This document shows, piece by piece, positions 34,890-42,727 of a DNA stretch of 64,000 bases. A program made the translations under genes and the position numbers. The DNA lies in IMG/VR virus record IMGVR_UViG_3300020185_004330, positions 1-64,000 of that record; one strand, given 5' to 3'. The DNA is from a virus. Positions within the stretch are counted from its first letter, which is position 1. Each line of letters opens with the position of its first letter. Below the pieces are notes generated by a model, which saw only the letters and a program-made list of their open reading frames with translations, did not search any database and was not told the DNA's origin.

Positions 34890-35732
34890 ATGAAAGACCT
34901 AACAAAAATTTACGAACAATTTTGTAAAACAAAAGGAATACCTTTTAGATTGGATGACAATGTAAAGAGTTATGATGATACCACATTATTTTGCCCAGCA
35001 GGAATGCAGCAATTTAAAGATAGATTCAAAAACCCAGACAACAAAACTGTTGCCAATATACAATCTTGTATTAGACTTAATGACTTAGAAGAAATAGGAG
35101 ACGGAACACATATGTTGCACTTTAAGATGATAGGGCTGTTTTCATTTGGTGAAATCACCATAAATCAAGCTGTAGATTTTTGGGTAGAATTTGTTAGTAA
35201 TATTTTACAAATTAAAATAGATTATGTAACAGTACATCCTGACAAGTTTGATGAATGGAAATGGTTATATGAAATATATAAAATACCCGTTAAATTAGAT
35301 GATGAATGCATATGGTCAGATGGCGAGATGGGTGGATATTGCACTGAGTTTTATCATAATGAAGTAGAAATAGGAAACATTGTCAATACAATGGATAAAT
35401 ATATTGATGTTGGATTTGGATATTCTAGACTTGACGCAATTATAAATGGAAATAAAAATTTAAGCAAAAATGATATACTTAAAGATGCAATAATTAAAAT
35501 AATTGATTCAGGATTCAAGCCTGGTCCACAGAAGCAAGGGTATGTTCTAAGAAAATTACTTAGACAACTATATGTCGGAGGAGGCTCTGTTAACCATCCT
35601 TTCTTTAAAAAAGAAATAGAAAGACAAGAAAAGGCTAAAGTTAGATATGACAAATTAAAAGAAAAGCACTCTGACAAACCTAAAGAATGGTGGTTTGATA
35701 CTCATGGCATTAACTTGGATGAAATGGATTAA
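34890..35732 (+). CDS. Alanyl-tRNA synthetase catalytic-core-like protein
   Basis: The 280 residues match the AlaRS aminoacylation core in order: DDTTLFCPAGMQQFKDRF (29-46; AlaRS DPTLLFTNAGM.QFK), IRLNDLEEIG then FKMIGLFSFGE (motif 2 region), CIWSDGEMGGYCTEFYHN (140-157; GPCGPCTEI region), EIGNIV with Asn163, DVGFGYSRL (173-181, motif 3 with Arg180), and QGYVLRKLLRQL (216-227). The tRNA-recognition helices beyond this and the whole editing and C-Ala domains are absent. The AlaRS motif 2 Arg appears replaced (THMLHF against RHHTFF), the GGKH loop is missing, and motif 3 Glu is Ser179. It may be a non-tRNA adenylating enzyme or an inactive paralogue. Confidence 0.85.
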   Translation: MKDLTKIYEQFCKTKGIPFRLDDNVKSYDDTTLFCPAGMQQFKDRFKNPDNKTVANIQSCIRLNDLEEIGDGTHMLHFKMIGLFSFGEITINQAVDFWVEFVSNILQIKIDYVTVHPDKFDEWKWLYEIYKIPVKLDDECIWSDGEMGGYCTEFYHNEVEIGNIVNTMDKYIDVGFGYSRLDAIINGNKNLSKNDILKDAIIKIIDSGFKPGPQKQGYVLRKLLRQLYVGGGSVNHPFFKKEIERQEKAKVRYDKLKEKHSDKPKEWWFDTHGINLDEMD

Positions 35733-35776
35733 TAATCTATCGTATTATTAAAAAAATAAATAAAATATAAAATAAA

Positions 35777-35805
35777 AGAGGGCTAGAAAACTAGCCCTCT
35801 CTCTT
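35777..35805. terminator. Bidirectional terminator between convergent genes
   Basis: A perfect 10-bp stem AGAGGGCTAG (35777-35786)/CTAGCCCTCT (35791-35800) with loop AAAA. The + strand reads on into CTCTTTT. The minus strand reads into TTTTATTTTATATTTT, so it can stop transcripts from both the AlaRS-like gene and the fibre gene. Confidence 0.85.
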
Positions 35806-35855
35806 TTGGGTTTTGATGTTTAATTTACAATAAATTGTAATTTATACAACTAAAC

Positions 35856-38612
35856 TTATTCACCATCAAAAACTTGCTCTGGTGATTTTTCGCGCAGTTC
35901 AACTAATTCTGTAGAAACTGCTGAGAATTCTATAACAGAACCTTCAGCTCCATAATTAGCGGACTTTGCACTCAACCTTTCTTCAGATTCGATTGTTCCA
36001 CCTTCGATTACTCCCATTCTTGCTTCAACAGCATGAGCTATAACTCTAGCACCAAGATTAACCAGTTCTAAAGCTTCATTAAGAAATGTAAACTCTAGTC
36101 CAGGCGTTTTTCCAGCATCAATATAATCTTCACCTGCTTTCATCAATAAACCATTAACAAAAATTTGTTCTGTATCTTGTGTTATTGCTCTAGGGAAAAA
36201 TAACGTACCTTCTTCTACACTAACATCTTTTCTCGTCATAAAGTTCGTAGCTTGAAACTTAAGTGCTTCGTTAGTAGCAACAATCGCCTCAGCAATAGAA
36301 TCTACAGCAGACTCATCTGAATTAGACAGTAAATTAGCAACAGCTTCATGTAAAGCCTTCTCTTCAGAGCTAGCTCTCTTAATTTCAGCATCTAAACCTA
36401 TTTGTAATTCAGCATCAGCAGCCTTATAAGCTTCAGTCATAGCAGCGTCATCAGCAGCTTGCTTAGCAACTTGTGCAGCTAAACCTTCAGTTAAGACTTT
36501 TTCAGCAGCTTCAGCTCTTGATTTCTCAGTAGCGATTGCATCACCAGCAGCTTTTTCGTTTTGGTCAACGTCAGCTTGTAATGCAGATAAAGTTGTATTA
36601 ACAGCAACAGCTAAATCACTATCAGCCTCTTGAAAAGCATTAACGATTTCAGTTAATGAATCGAGAGCAGCTGGGTCCATGTTTGACAACATGTTGTCAA
36701 CTCTAACACCTAAAGCAGATTCAGCAGCTTCAGCTCTTGATTTCTCAGTAGCGATTGCATCACCAGCAGCTTTTTCGTTTTGGTCAACGTCAGCTTGTAA
36801 AGCAGCGATAGCAGCTTCTCTGTCAAGCTTTTCAGAAGCATCAGCAGCTTTGTAAGCAGCGTCCATAGCAGCTTCATCAGCAGCTTGTTTAGCAACTTGT
36901 GCAGCTAAACCTTCAGTTAATACTTCATCAGCAGCTTCATAAGCAACTTTTGCAGCAGCATCAGCAGCTTTATAAGCAGCATCCATAGCAGCATCAGCAG
37001 CTTCAGAAGCTTCTTTGTTAGCAGAAACATTTGATGTAATCGCACCTTCAGCAGCTCTTGCAGTTACAGCTTCAGCAGAAATAGCAGCAGCATTTGCAGC
37101 TTCAGCAGCTCTTGCAGTTGCAGCTTCAGCAGAAATAGCAGCAGCATTTGCAGCTTCAGCAGCTTCAGCTCTTTCTTGTTCAGCAGCATTTGCAGCTTCA
37201 GCAGCAGCTTTATCAGCAGCAGCAGTAGCTATAATAGCAGCATCAGCAGCTTCATAAGCAACTTTTGCAGCAGCATCAGCAGCTTTATAAGCAGCATCCA
37301 TAGCAGCAACATCGTCAGTTAAGACTTTTTCAGCAGCTCTTGCAGTTACAGCTTCAGCAGAAATAGCATCAGCATTTGCTTTTTCAGCAGCTTCAGCTCT
37401 TGCAGTTTCAGCAACTAAGTTCTCACTACCAGCAATATCAGCAGCAGCTCTTATAGCAGATTCAGCATCTAAGTTAGCCTGAACAGCATCATCACCAGCA
37501 GCTCTATCTATAAGCTCTTGAGCAAGTGCATCATTAGTAGCTTTATCAGCAGCTTCAGAAGCAGCTTGATTAGCGTCTACATCATTTTGAATAGCAGCTT
37601 CAGCAGCTCTTGCAGTTGCAGCTTCAGAAACATCAGCAGCTTCAGAAGCAGCATTATCAGCAGCTTGTTTAGAAGCTAGCGTAGATACAGCAGCATCGTT
37701 AGAAAGAACGTAACCAGCAAATGCAGTATCGTTCGCAGTATCAACAGAGTTGATTAATGCAACGATTTCATGAAATTCGTCAGCATCAGCAGTTGAAGAT
37801 TCTAATATAGCGTCAATTCTTGATTTCTGAGTTTCAATAGCAGTTTCAGCAGCAGCTTGATTAGCGTTTACATCATTTTGAATAACAGCATCAGCAGCAA
37901 TTCTTGCAGCTTCCTCAAGAGATACAGAATTTTGAATAACAGCTTCAGCAGCTAAAGCTCTAGCTTCTTCAGCAGAAATAGCAGCAGCATTTGCTTGTTC
38001 AGCAGCTTGAGCTCTATTGCTTTCAGCAATATCACCAGCTTCAGAAGCAGCTTTTTGAGTAGCAGCAGCAGTAATAATGTCAGCAATCTCTACATCATGA
38101 GCCGCATCAGCAGTTTGTCTGTTTGTAGCTTCTTGTTGAATTGCAGCAGCATTTGCAGCTTCAGCAGCTTCAGCTCTAAGCTTTTCAGCAGCATCAGCAG
38201 CAGCATTTGCATCTTCAGCAGCAGTAGCTCTTGTAGTTTCAGCTAGCAAAGCAGCTTCAATAGCAGCCTTATTGGCGTCCATTTCAACTTGTTGAGCAGC
38301 GTCATCAGCAACTTGCTTAGATGATTGTGCATCTAATTCAGCTTTAAGCTGCTTATCGTCAGCTTGAGCAGCAGCTTTATTACTGTCTACATCATTTTGA
38401 ATAGCTTCCCTTTCAGAAGCGCTAAACTTACTCTCTTGAGCTTGCTTATCATTGATACTTTGAATAGCATCATCTAATTGCGCGATGTCACCAGTTACTA
38501 AACCGACAGGGCTTAAAATCTCAGCGCCAGTTAAAATAAGGTCAGACTGTCTGTTTAAAACAATCCTAGTTCCACCTGTAGTAGAACCTGAAAATAATAA
38601 AAATAAATCCAT
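35856..38612 (-). CDS. Ala-rich long coiled-coil tail fibre-like protein
   Basis: This is a 918-residue protein. The N-terminal 50 residues (VLNRQSDLILTGAEILSPVG) look like a virion attachment segment. About residues 60-790 are almost uninterrupted Ala/Glu/Asp helix with repeats such as AEAANAAAISAEAATARAAE and AAMDAAYKAADAAAKVAYEA, an extended coiled coil. The C-terminal 125 residues are beta-rich with EQIFVNGLLMKAGEDYIDAG, a fibre-type NGLxxxxGxDY module also seen at 40072. The base composition is richer in GC than its surroundings because of GCA/GCT codons, and identical DNA blocks recur. A long trimeric fibre or whisker is the likely role. Confidence 0.75.
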   Translation of the reverse strand: MDLFLLFSGSTTGGTRIVLNRQSDLILTGAEILSPVGLVTGDIAQLDDAIQSINDKQAQESKFSASEREAIQNDVDSNKAAAQADDKQLKAELDAQSSKQVADDAAQQVEMDANKAAIEAALLAETTRATAAEDANAAADAAEKLRAEAAEAANAAAIQQEATNRQTADAAHDVEIADIITAAATQKAASEAGDIAESNRAQAAEQANAAAISAEEARALAAEAVIQNSVSLEEAARIAADAVIQNDVNANQAAAETAIETQKSRIDAILESSTADADEFHEIVALINSVDTANDTAFAGYVLSNDAAVSTLASKQAADNAASEAADVSEAATARAAEAAIQNDVDANQAASEAADKATNDALAQELIDRAAGDDAVQANLDAESAIRAAADIAGSENLVAETARAEAAEKANADAISAEAVTARAAEKVLTDDVAAMDAAYKAADAAAKVAYEAADAAIIATAAADKAAAEAANAAEQERAEAAEAANAAAISAEAATARAAEAANAAAISAEAVTARAAEGAITSNVSANKEASEAADAAMDAAYKAADAAAKVAYEAADEVLTEGLAAQVAKQAADEAAMDAAYKAADASEKLDREAAIAALQADVDQNEKAAGDAIATEKSRAEAAESALGVRVDNMLSNMDPAALDSLTEIVNAFQEADSDLAVAVNTTLSALQADVDQNEKAAGDAIATEKSRAEAAEKVLTEGLAAQVAKQAADDAAMTEAYKAADAELQIGLDAEIKRASSEEKALHEAVANLLSNSDESAVDSIAEAIVATNEALKFQATNFMTRKDVSVEEGTLFFPRAITQDTEQIFVNGLLMKAGEDYIDAGKTPGLEFTFLNEALELVNLGARVIAHAVEARMGVIEGGTIESEERLSAKSANYGAEGSVIEFSAVSTELVELREKSPEQVFDGE
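36501..36581. repeat. 81-bp direct repeat, copy 1
   Basis: This block is identical to 36720-36800, 219 bases (73 codons) away, inside the coiled-coil fibre gene. Confidence 0.9.
36720..36800. repeat. 81-bp direct repeat, copy 2
   Basis: Identical to 36501-36581. The spacing keeps the reading frame, so recombination between copies would shorten or lengthen the fibre by 73 residues. Confidence 0.9.
36926..36993. repeat. 68-bp direct repeat, copy 1
   Basis: Identical to 37241-37308, 315 bases (105 codons) away in the same gene. Confidence 0.9.
37241..37308. repeat. 68-bp direct repeat, copy 2
   Basis: Identical to 36926-36993, again at an in-frame distance. Confidence 0.9.
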
Positions 38613-38942
38613 TTTTTTTTGATTTTTTATTAATTAAAACAGTACTCTTGCGTACAGATTTATAAAAAATTAAAAATTTAACTTTTTAAGTTACCGATAA
38701 ATATTAATATGTGATAAAGTAATTTGGGGTTAATAATAACAAAAATTAAAAAGCTACAGAATGTAAACTTTTAATTACCCATTAGATTTAAATATGTGTT
38801 ATAAATATAAATATTTAATCAACTTTACAGCCGATTACAATAATAAATAGAATCAAAAACTTGAAAACCGTATTTTTTTAAAAAAAAAGTAAATTTTTAT
38901 CGAAAAAAAAATATAACAAACTGATAGTCAATAATATAATTT
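38613..38942. other. 330-base gene-free AT-rich interval upstream of the fibre gene
   Basis: No open frame of any size with a plausible start is seen. For the minus-strand fibre gene it offers TATAAATC (38664-38657) and TATTTATC (38703-38696) near-matches to the late box, and a full TATTTATA on the minus strand at 38807-38800. A small AACTT-TTT-AAGTT hairpin (38680-38692) and long A/T runs are the only other structure. It probably holds the fibre promoter and the untranslated tail region near the 38943 gene. Confidence 0.5.
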
Positions 38943-39683
38943 TTAAATATTTTTATTTTTTTTTAAAACTTCTATTCTATTTGTTCTTTTTAATATATAA
39001 AAACCTCTTCTTTTAAAGAATTTTATTGTTTTTTTTAAAAAAACTTCATAGTCATTGTATCTGTTAAATGCAGGTATATTATATGATTTTAAAAGTTTAT
39101 ACTCTTTTTCAGAATCTTTATTTTTATATTTTTCAATACTAATATTAATCATATCTATAGCAATTGTTTTATAGTTTATATATGAATCATCCAAAAAGTG
39201 ATTCTCCAGAAATGAAGGTATTTCTAGCTTTGTACTATGATAGTATAGGCTAAGTATGTGTTGTAAGTTGGGAAATAAATGAATTTCTTGAGATATTAAT
39301 CTTGAAAAGTCTTTTGTATAAAGCTCTTTTGCCTCTTTAGTTTCTTTTATTGACCTCCCTTTGTTTTTGAATATACACCAATCTACATAAGCATGTTTAA
39401 CTTCGTGAACTATTGCATCTAGTTTAAGGTTGTAAAAATCAAAATATACATATACAGTATACTTTCCCTCCACCAATCCAGAATTGCTATGGTCATAATG
39501 ATTAAATTGTGAATGTTGAATTATCCACTTGTCTACCGTAAATTCGTTTGAATTGTTTATAGATTTTCCTGGGATGTTTATTTTTAAATCATTTAATGCA
39601 ATATCATTTTCACTAAAGTGCTCTTGTATTTTTTCTACGATACCTTGTGAAACTATATGTACAATTGATGATATTCCTAGCAT
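38943..39683 (-). CDS. HExxH (zincin-like) metallopeptidase-type protein
   Basis: ATG 39683 is chosen; the TTG two codons upstream lies against a terminator. The 246-residue protein has DAIVHEVKHAYVDW, an HExxH zinc-protease helix with the usual small hydrophobic flanks (His93 to His97 counted from the chosen ATG). A third zinc ligand cannot be assigned with certainty. The rest is aromatic and lysine-rich with a basic C-terminus and no signal peptide. It may be a virion or host-takeover protease; no substrate is evident. It lies between fibre genes on the same strand. Confidence 0.6.
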   Translation of the reverse strand: MLGISSIVHIVSQGIVEKIQEHFSENDIALNDLKINIPGKSINNSNEFTVDKWIIQHSQFNHYDHSNSGLVEGKYTVYVYFDFYNLKLDAIVHEVKHAYVDWCIFKNKGRSIKETKEAKELYTKDFSRLISQEIHLFPNLQHILSLYYHSTKLEIPSFLENHFLDDSYINYKTIAIDMINISIEKYKNKDSEKEYKLLKSYNIPAFNRYNDYEVFLKKTIKFFKRRGFYILKRTNRIEVLKKNKNI

Positions 39684-39684
39684 G

Positions 39685-39718
39685 GGCAAAAAAAAAGAAG
39701 GCCATACAACCTTCTTTT
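39685..39718 (-). terminator. Rho-independent terminator (minus strand)
   Basis: Minus strand: AAAAGAAGG (39718-39710), 8-base loop, CCTTCTTTT (39701-39693) and further T to 39688. It sits downstream of the 39741-39968 gene and directly before the ATG at 39683. Confidence 0.8.
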
Positions 39719-39740
39719 CTTAGTTTAAAGTTGTTTTTTC

Positions 39741-39968
39741 TTATCTATTATTATATAGAAAGTTTTTTAAATTTTTAATACTGTTCGTATAACCAAGAGG
39801 GTCACAAGAAGCATTTTCAGTTAAATAATCATTAACTAATTTTAATAGTTCAGGTGTTTCATCAAAGAGAAACACAGTTTTTTTGCCTAATTTTTCAATT
39901 TCATACTTAAATCCTTTCAGTTTTAAGAATGCAGTTAGATAAAGGTCTGATGTTTTGTACTTGTTCAT
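39741..39968 (-). CDS. Small DUF5659-like protein
   Basis: The 75-residue protein has KTSDLYLTAFLKLKGFKYEI at its start, KKTVFLFDET in the middle and an NLKNFLYN end. This is the layout I associate with the DUF5659 family of small phage and bacterial proteins (T-x-D-L-Y-x-A-A-x-L-x-x-G, then an F-x-F strand, then a C-terminal helix). Function is unknown. It ends before the strong minus-strand terminator, so it is a short monocistronic unit. Confidence 0.65.
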   Translation of the reverse strand: MNKYKTSDLYLTAFLKLKGFKYEIEKLGKKTVFLFDETPELLKLVNDYLTENASCDPLGYTNSIKNLKNFLYNNR

Positions 39969-40071
39969 GTTTTTTCGTTTATATTACTCGTTTTTTTTGT
40001 CAATAATAAATATTTGATTTTTTTAATTTTCAAGGTCAAAACATAAAAAAAACATAAAAAAATTGAAAAAA

Positions 40072-40794
40072 TTAATAAAACCTATAAGTACATTTTATTT
40101 TTGAACTTTCCATAGGGGGAAAGTTAAATATTATTTGATTGTCAACAATCACATAATCAGCATTTTGATTCTCATCTTGTAATAGTCCATTTAGATAGAC
40201 ATGCTCTGAATCTAATTCTGGATAATTTTTTAATGTAAAGATATTATTTATTCCATCTGCAATACCAGAAGGCATTTCTTTGTCTGAAACTTTTAATTCT
40301 GGAGACAAAGTTTCTATCAATCTATAAGAACATCTAACTCTAGAGCCCAAAAAAGGAGGTTCTCTAAATGTTATAATGTTATCACTAATTGTATAATCAT
40401 ATAACTCATTTGGGTCACCTGGGTCTTGTAATAACCCATTTAAATATATATGTTCTGAGCCAAATTTAGGCTCATAAGCCAATTCAAACCTTCTATTCAT
40501 ACCATCAACCAATCCTAAAGGTTGTTCTTTATCATAAAAAACCTTTTCTTCTTTATGGTCAATTGTTAATGGTTGCCAATCATTTATTCTAAATTCCCAA
40601 CTAGAATTTTTTAAAACGAAAAAATCATTAGTTTCTAAAACATAAACCAACATTCCCGCCTTTCTCCTTTCGGAAGGCAAGTTGTTTAATTGATGCATGC
40701 TGTTAAATACGCTATATGCACCGACATCCATAGGGGTGATGTATGGATTGTTATTAATTACACTTTTACCGTTATATGTTATAAGTGCTGGCAT
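40072..40794 (-). CDS. Tail fibre-type protein with two NGLLQ modules
   Basis: The 240-residue protein has two tandem homologous modules (about 94-161 and 177-240). Each contains G-x-x-D-G-x-N, then SEH(I/V)YLNGLLQD, a Y-x-I strand and F..PP...S...C.YR. These fibre modules resemble the NGL-type motif in the C-terminus of the coiled-coil fibre (35856-38612). The N-terminal 90 residues may attach it to the baseplate or another fibre. TATAAATA (40828-40821) and TATTTATT (40815-40808) on the minus strand precede it. Confidence 0.65.
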   Translation of the reverse strand: MPALITYNGKSVINNNPYITPMDVGAYSVFNSMHQLNNLPSERRKAGMLVYVLETNDFFVLKNSSWEFRINDWQPLTIDHKEEKVFYDKEQPLGLVDGMNRRFELAYEPKFGSEHIYLNGLLQDPGDPNELYDYTISDNIITFREPPFLGSRVRCSYRLIETLSPELKVSDKEMPSGIADGINNIFTLKNYPELDSEHVYLNGLLQDENQNADYVIVDNQIIFNFPPMESSKIKCTYRFY

Positions 40795-40807
40795 GTTTGA
40801 CTTTTAT

Positions 40808-40828
40808 AATAAATAGTAATTATTTATA
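40808..40828 (-). promoter_or_regulatory. Late-promoter-like boxes upstream of 40794
   Basis: On the minus strand a T4-late-type TATAAATA (40828-40821) is followed by TATTTATT (40815-40808). The first lies 26 bases before the ATG. Confidence 0.45.
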
Positions 40829-40856
40829 ATATAATAGAAAATGATATAAGATTATT

Positions 40857-41909
40857 TTAACTTCTTGCAATTCTAATCCAAACATCATCGTCTACTGCAG
40901 TAAACCAATAGTTTGCATTATAATATGCTTGACCTTGAAAAGTGCCAGATATAGTAGAGCCAGTATATACACCAGATGGGCTCCAGTTTACAGAGTTGTC
41001 CAAAAGAGACAAAGTAGAAGCTGAAAGGCTATAAGAATCTACCATTGGTATTTCTTCAACAGTGCCACCAGATTGATTTAAGGTGCCAATTACCGACCTT
41101 TCATTTAAGTCTTGAATTTTATCAAAAGTAACACTGTCTGATTGTATTATTGTTTCGCCTGAGTAGTTTATTGCAATATCACCAGTTACATCAACTCCTT
41201 GTGGAGTATTGCCTAGGCTTCCAACAAAAACTCTTCCTTGATTCAGCGAGTTTAATGCTGCGCCATCCGTTGAAAATATATCATAAAGGTCAGTTGAGCC
41301 TGATGTAAGAACTCCAGAAACTTCTAAGTCACCATTTATAGTTAAATCTTCAAATTCGTTTATAACTAAATCTATAGTAGAAGAATCACTTTTTGTTAGA
41401 GTTATTTTGTTTAGTAAGCTATTATAAGAAAGTGAATTTGTAAAAACATCTACGCCACCACCAGAGCCTATTGGTGCAAATATGTTATAAAGATTAGTGC
41501 CAGCTGAATATATTATTCCTGAATTTTCTGCCAATCTTGCATTTTGAGTGTATAAAGAATTGTTTTGAGATGCATTTACATTAATACCCCCAACCACTAC
41601 CGAGTTTTGAACTCCATTAAAAACATCATTTCCAATACCTCCTATTATTGCAGAATAGTCAGCATTTGTTGCCACGGTATTGTTGACACCTCCTAAAACA
41701 ATAGAAAAATCACCACCAGCATCACTGCTCGAATCTTTTAGAACGACAGAATTATTTCCTGAACCTTCCTCAAAAAGCCCAACAGTACTACCAGTCCCTA
41801 TAACTATGCTTTCAACCTCTCGCTTTAACGTTCTTAGGTTTACCGCATCCTTATCGTATTTGGGGTCTGATAAGTTTAATCCTCTATTATTTCTAAAATC
41901 TGTTCCCAT
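40857..41909 (-). CDS. Fibre/adhesin protein with beta-roll (YadA-head-like) repeats
   Basis: In 350 residues, about 45-115 contain repeats of the form (S/N)-x-V-(V/I)-L/V-G-G-x-N-N: DFSIVLGGVNNTV, DYSAIIGGIGNDV, NSVVVGGINV. This is the repeat of trimeric beta-roll heads of YadA-type adhesins. The remainder is a fibre shaft with an EEIPMVDSYSLSAS region and a C-terminal GQAYYNANYWFTAVDDDVWI cap. It belongs to the tandem fibre set upstream (41919-44425) but is longer and differs after the repeats. Likely receptor-binding or decoration protein. Confidence 0.7.
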   Translation of the reverse strand: MGTDFRNNRGLNLSDPKYDKDAVNLRTLKREVESIVIGTGSTVGLFEEGSGNNSVVLKDSSSDAGGDFSIVLGGVNNTVATNADYSAIIGGIGNDVFNGVQNSVVVGGINVNASQNNSLYTQNARLAENSGIIYSAGTNLYNIFAPIGSGGGVDVFTNSLSYNSLLNKITLTKSDSSTIDLVINEFEDLTINGDLEVSGVLTSGSTDLYDIFSTDGAALNSLNQGRVFVGSLGNTPQGVDVTGDIAINYSGETIIQSDSVTFDKIQDLNERSVIGTLNQSGGTVEEIPMVDSYSLSASTLSLLDNSVNWSPSGVYTGSTISGTFQGQAYYNANYWFTAVDDDVWIRIARS

Positions 41910-41918
41910 ATTTAATGC

Positions 41919-42707
41919 CTATACACCAGTTCCAGTTACAGCAAACCACGGAGTAGTTCCTCCTATTATAGGCCCTAAGTAAGTAACAGTTACATGCTGA
42001 TAAAGACCTGTGCAAAGTAATGCAGAAGCATTCGCAGTCCCAGCATTTATTATAAAATCTGAATTATTAGTTCCTAAAAGAATTCCCCCAATGTGTCCAG
42101 TGTTGTCAATAATTACCAACTCAACAGTTCTTCCTATTTGGTCATCACTAATCATAAATCTCAAATCAAGAGAAAAATCATTACTCGTAATAGGGTCTGT
42201 GTTTATTGAGGCGTCTGTAATTAACAAAATCTCATCATCTAAAGAAATTACAGGAATTTTACCCTTATCTGGCTCATAAGGTTCTAGTGTAAGATATCTG
42301 GTATTTCTTATTCTACTACCTGTGCTTTTTAAATCTGGAACAAATGTTGTATTGTCAGTTACACCAGTTATATTTGAACCTCCTACTATTACTGAGTTTG
42401 AAGTTCCGCTAAGAATATTGTTTTCACCACCTATTATTGCAGAATTTGTAGAATTATTTTTTATTAAATTATTATTACCTCCAATTATAGAGTTTTTAGT
42501 CCCGCCAGTAATTATGTTATTCTTACCTCCCAAAATAACAGAGTAGTCCGAAGACGATGAATTTGTATCGTCTCCACGAGAAATTATAGACTGAAAACCA
42601 GTACCACCAGACCATATTTCAGTTCTACCAGTATATACATCGTTTATTTTTTCTCTAGCATCATTTAGAGAATCTGTAATAAGTATAGGGTCAATTTTGC
42701 AGCTCAT
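41919..42707 (-). CDS. Fibre/adhesin protein with beta-roll repeats (paralogue 1)
   Basis: The 262-residue protein begins with an ITDSLNDAREKINDVYTGRT-type helix shared with its two upstream neighbours. It then has five YadA-head-like repeats (DYSVILGGKNNII, NSIIGGNNNLI, NSAIIGGENNIL, NSVIVGGSN), an RIRN linker and a 110-residue beta-rich C-terminal domain. The plan is the same as 42728-43519 and 43541-44425, but the C-terminal domains differ, as expected of receptor-binding tips. It ends nine bases before the next gene. Confidence 0.75.
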   Translation of the reverse strand: MSCKIDPILITDSLNDAREKINDVYTGRTEIWSGGTGFQSIISRGDDTNSSSSDYSVILGGKNNIITGGTKNSIIGGNNNLIKNNSTNSAIIGGENNILSGTSNSVIVGGSNITGVTDNTTFVPDLKSTGSRIRNTRYLTLEPYEPDKGKIPVISLDDEILLITDASINTDPITSNDFSLDLRFMISDDQIGRTVELVIIDNTGHIGGILLGTNNSDFIINAGTANASALLCTGLYQHVTVTYLGPIIGGTTPWFAVTGTGV

Positions 42708-42710
42708 ATA

Positions 42711-42718
42711 TATAAATA
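42711..42718 (-). promoter_or_regulatory. TATTTATA box upstream of 42707 (minus strand)
   Basis: Sense-oriented TATTTATA three bases before the ATG. Confidence 0.4.
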
Positions 42719-42727
42719 TTAATTAAT

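Noticed and set aside
37015-37257. Open frames on the + strand inside the coiled-coil fibre gene (also 37995-38246)
   Set aside because: They are reverse readings of GCA/GCT-rich repeats. The protein would be low-complexity Ala/Ser, and the minus-strand frame is complete.
39981-40003. TTGACA and TAATAT on the minus strand as a sigma70 promoter
   Set aside because: The spacer is 11 bases, too short for a -35/-10 pair, and other promoters here are of a different type.
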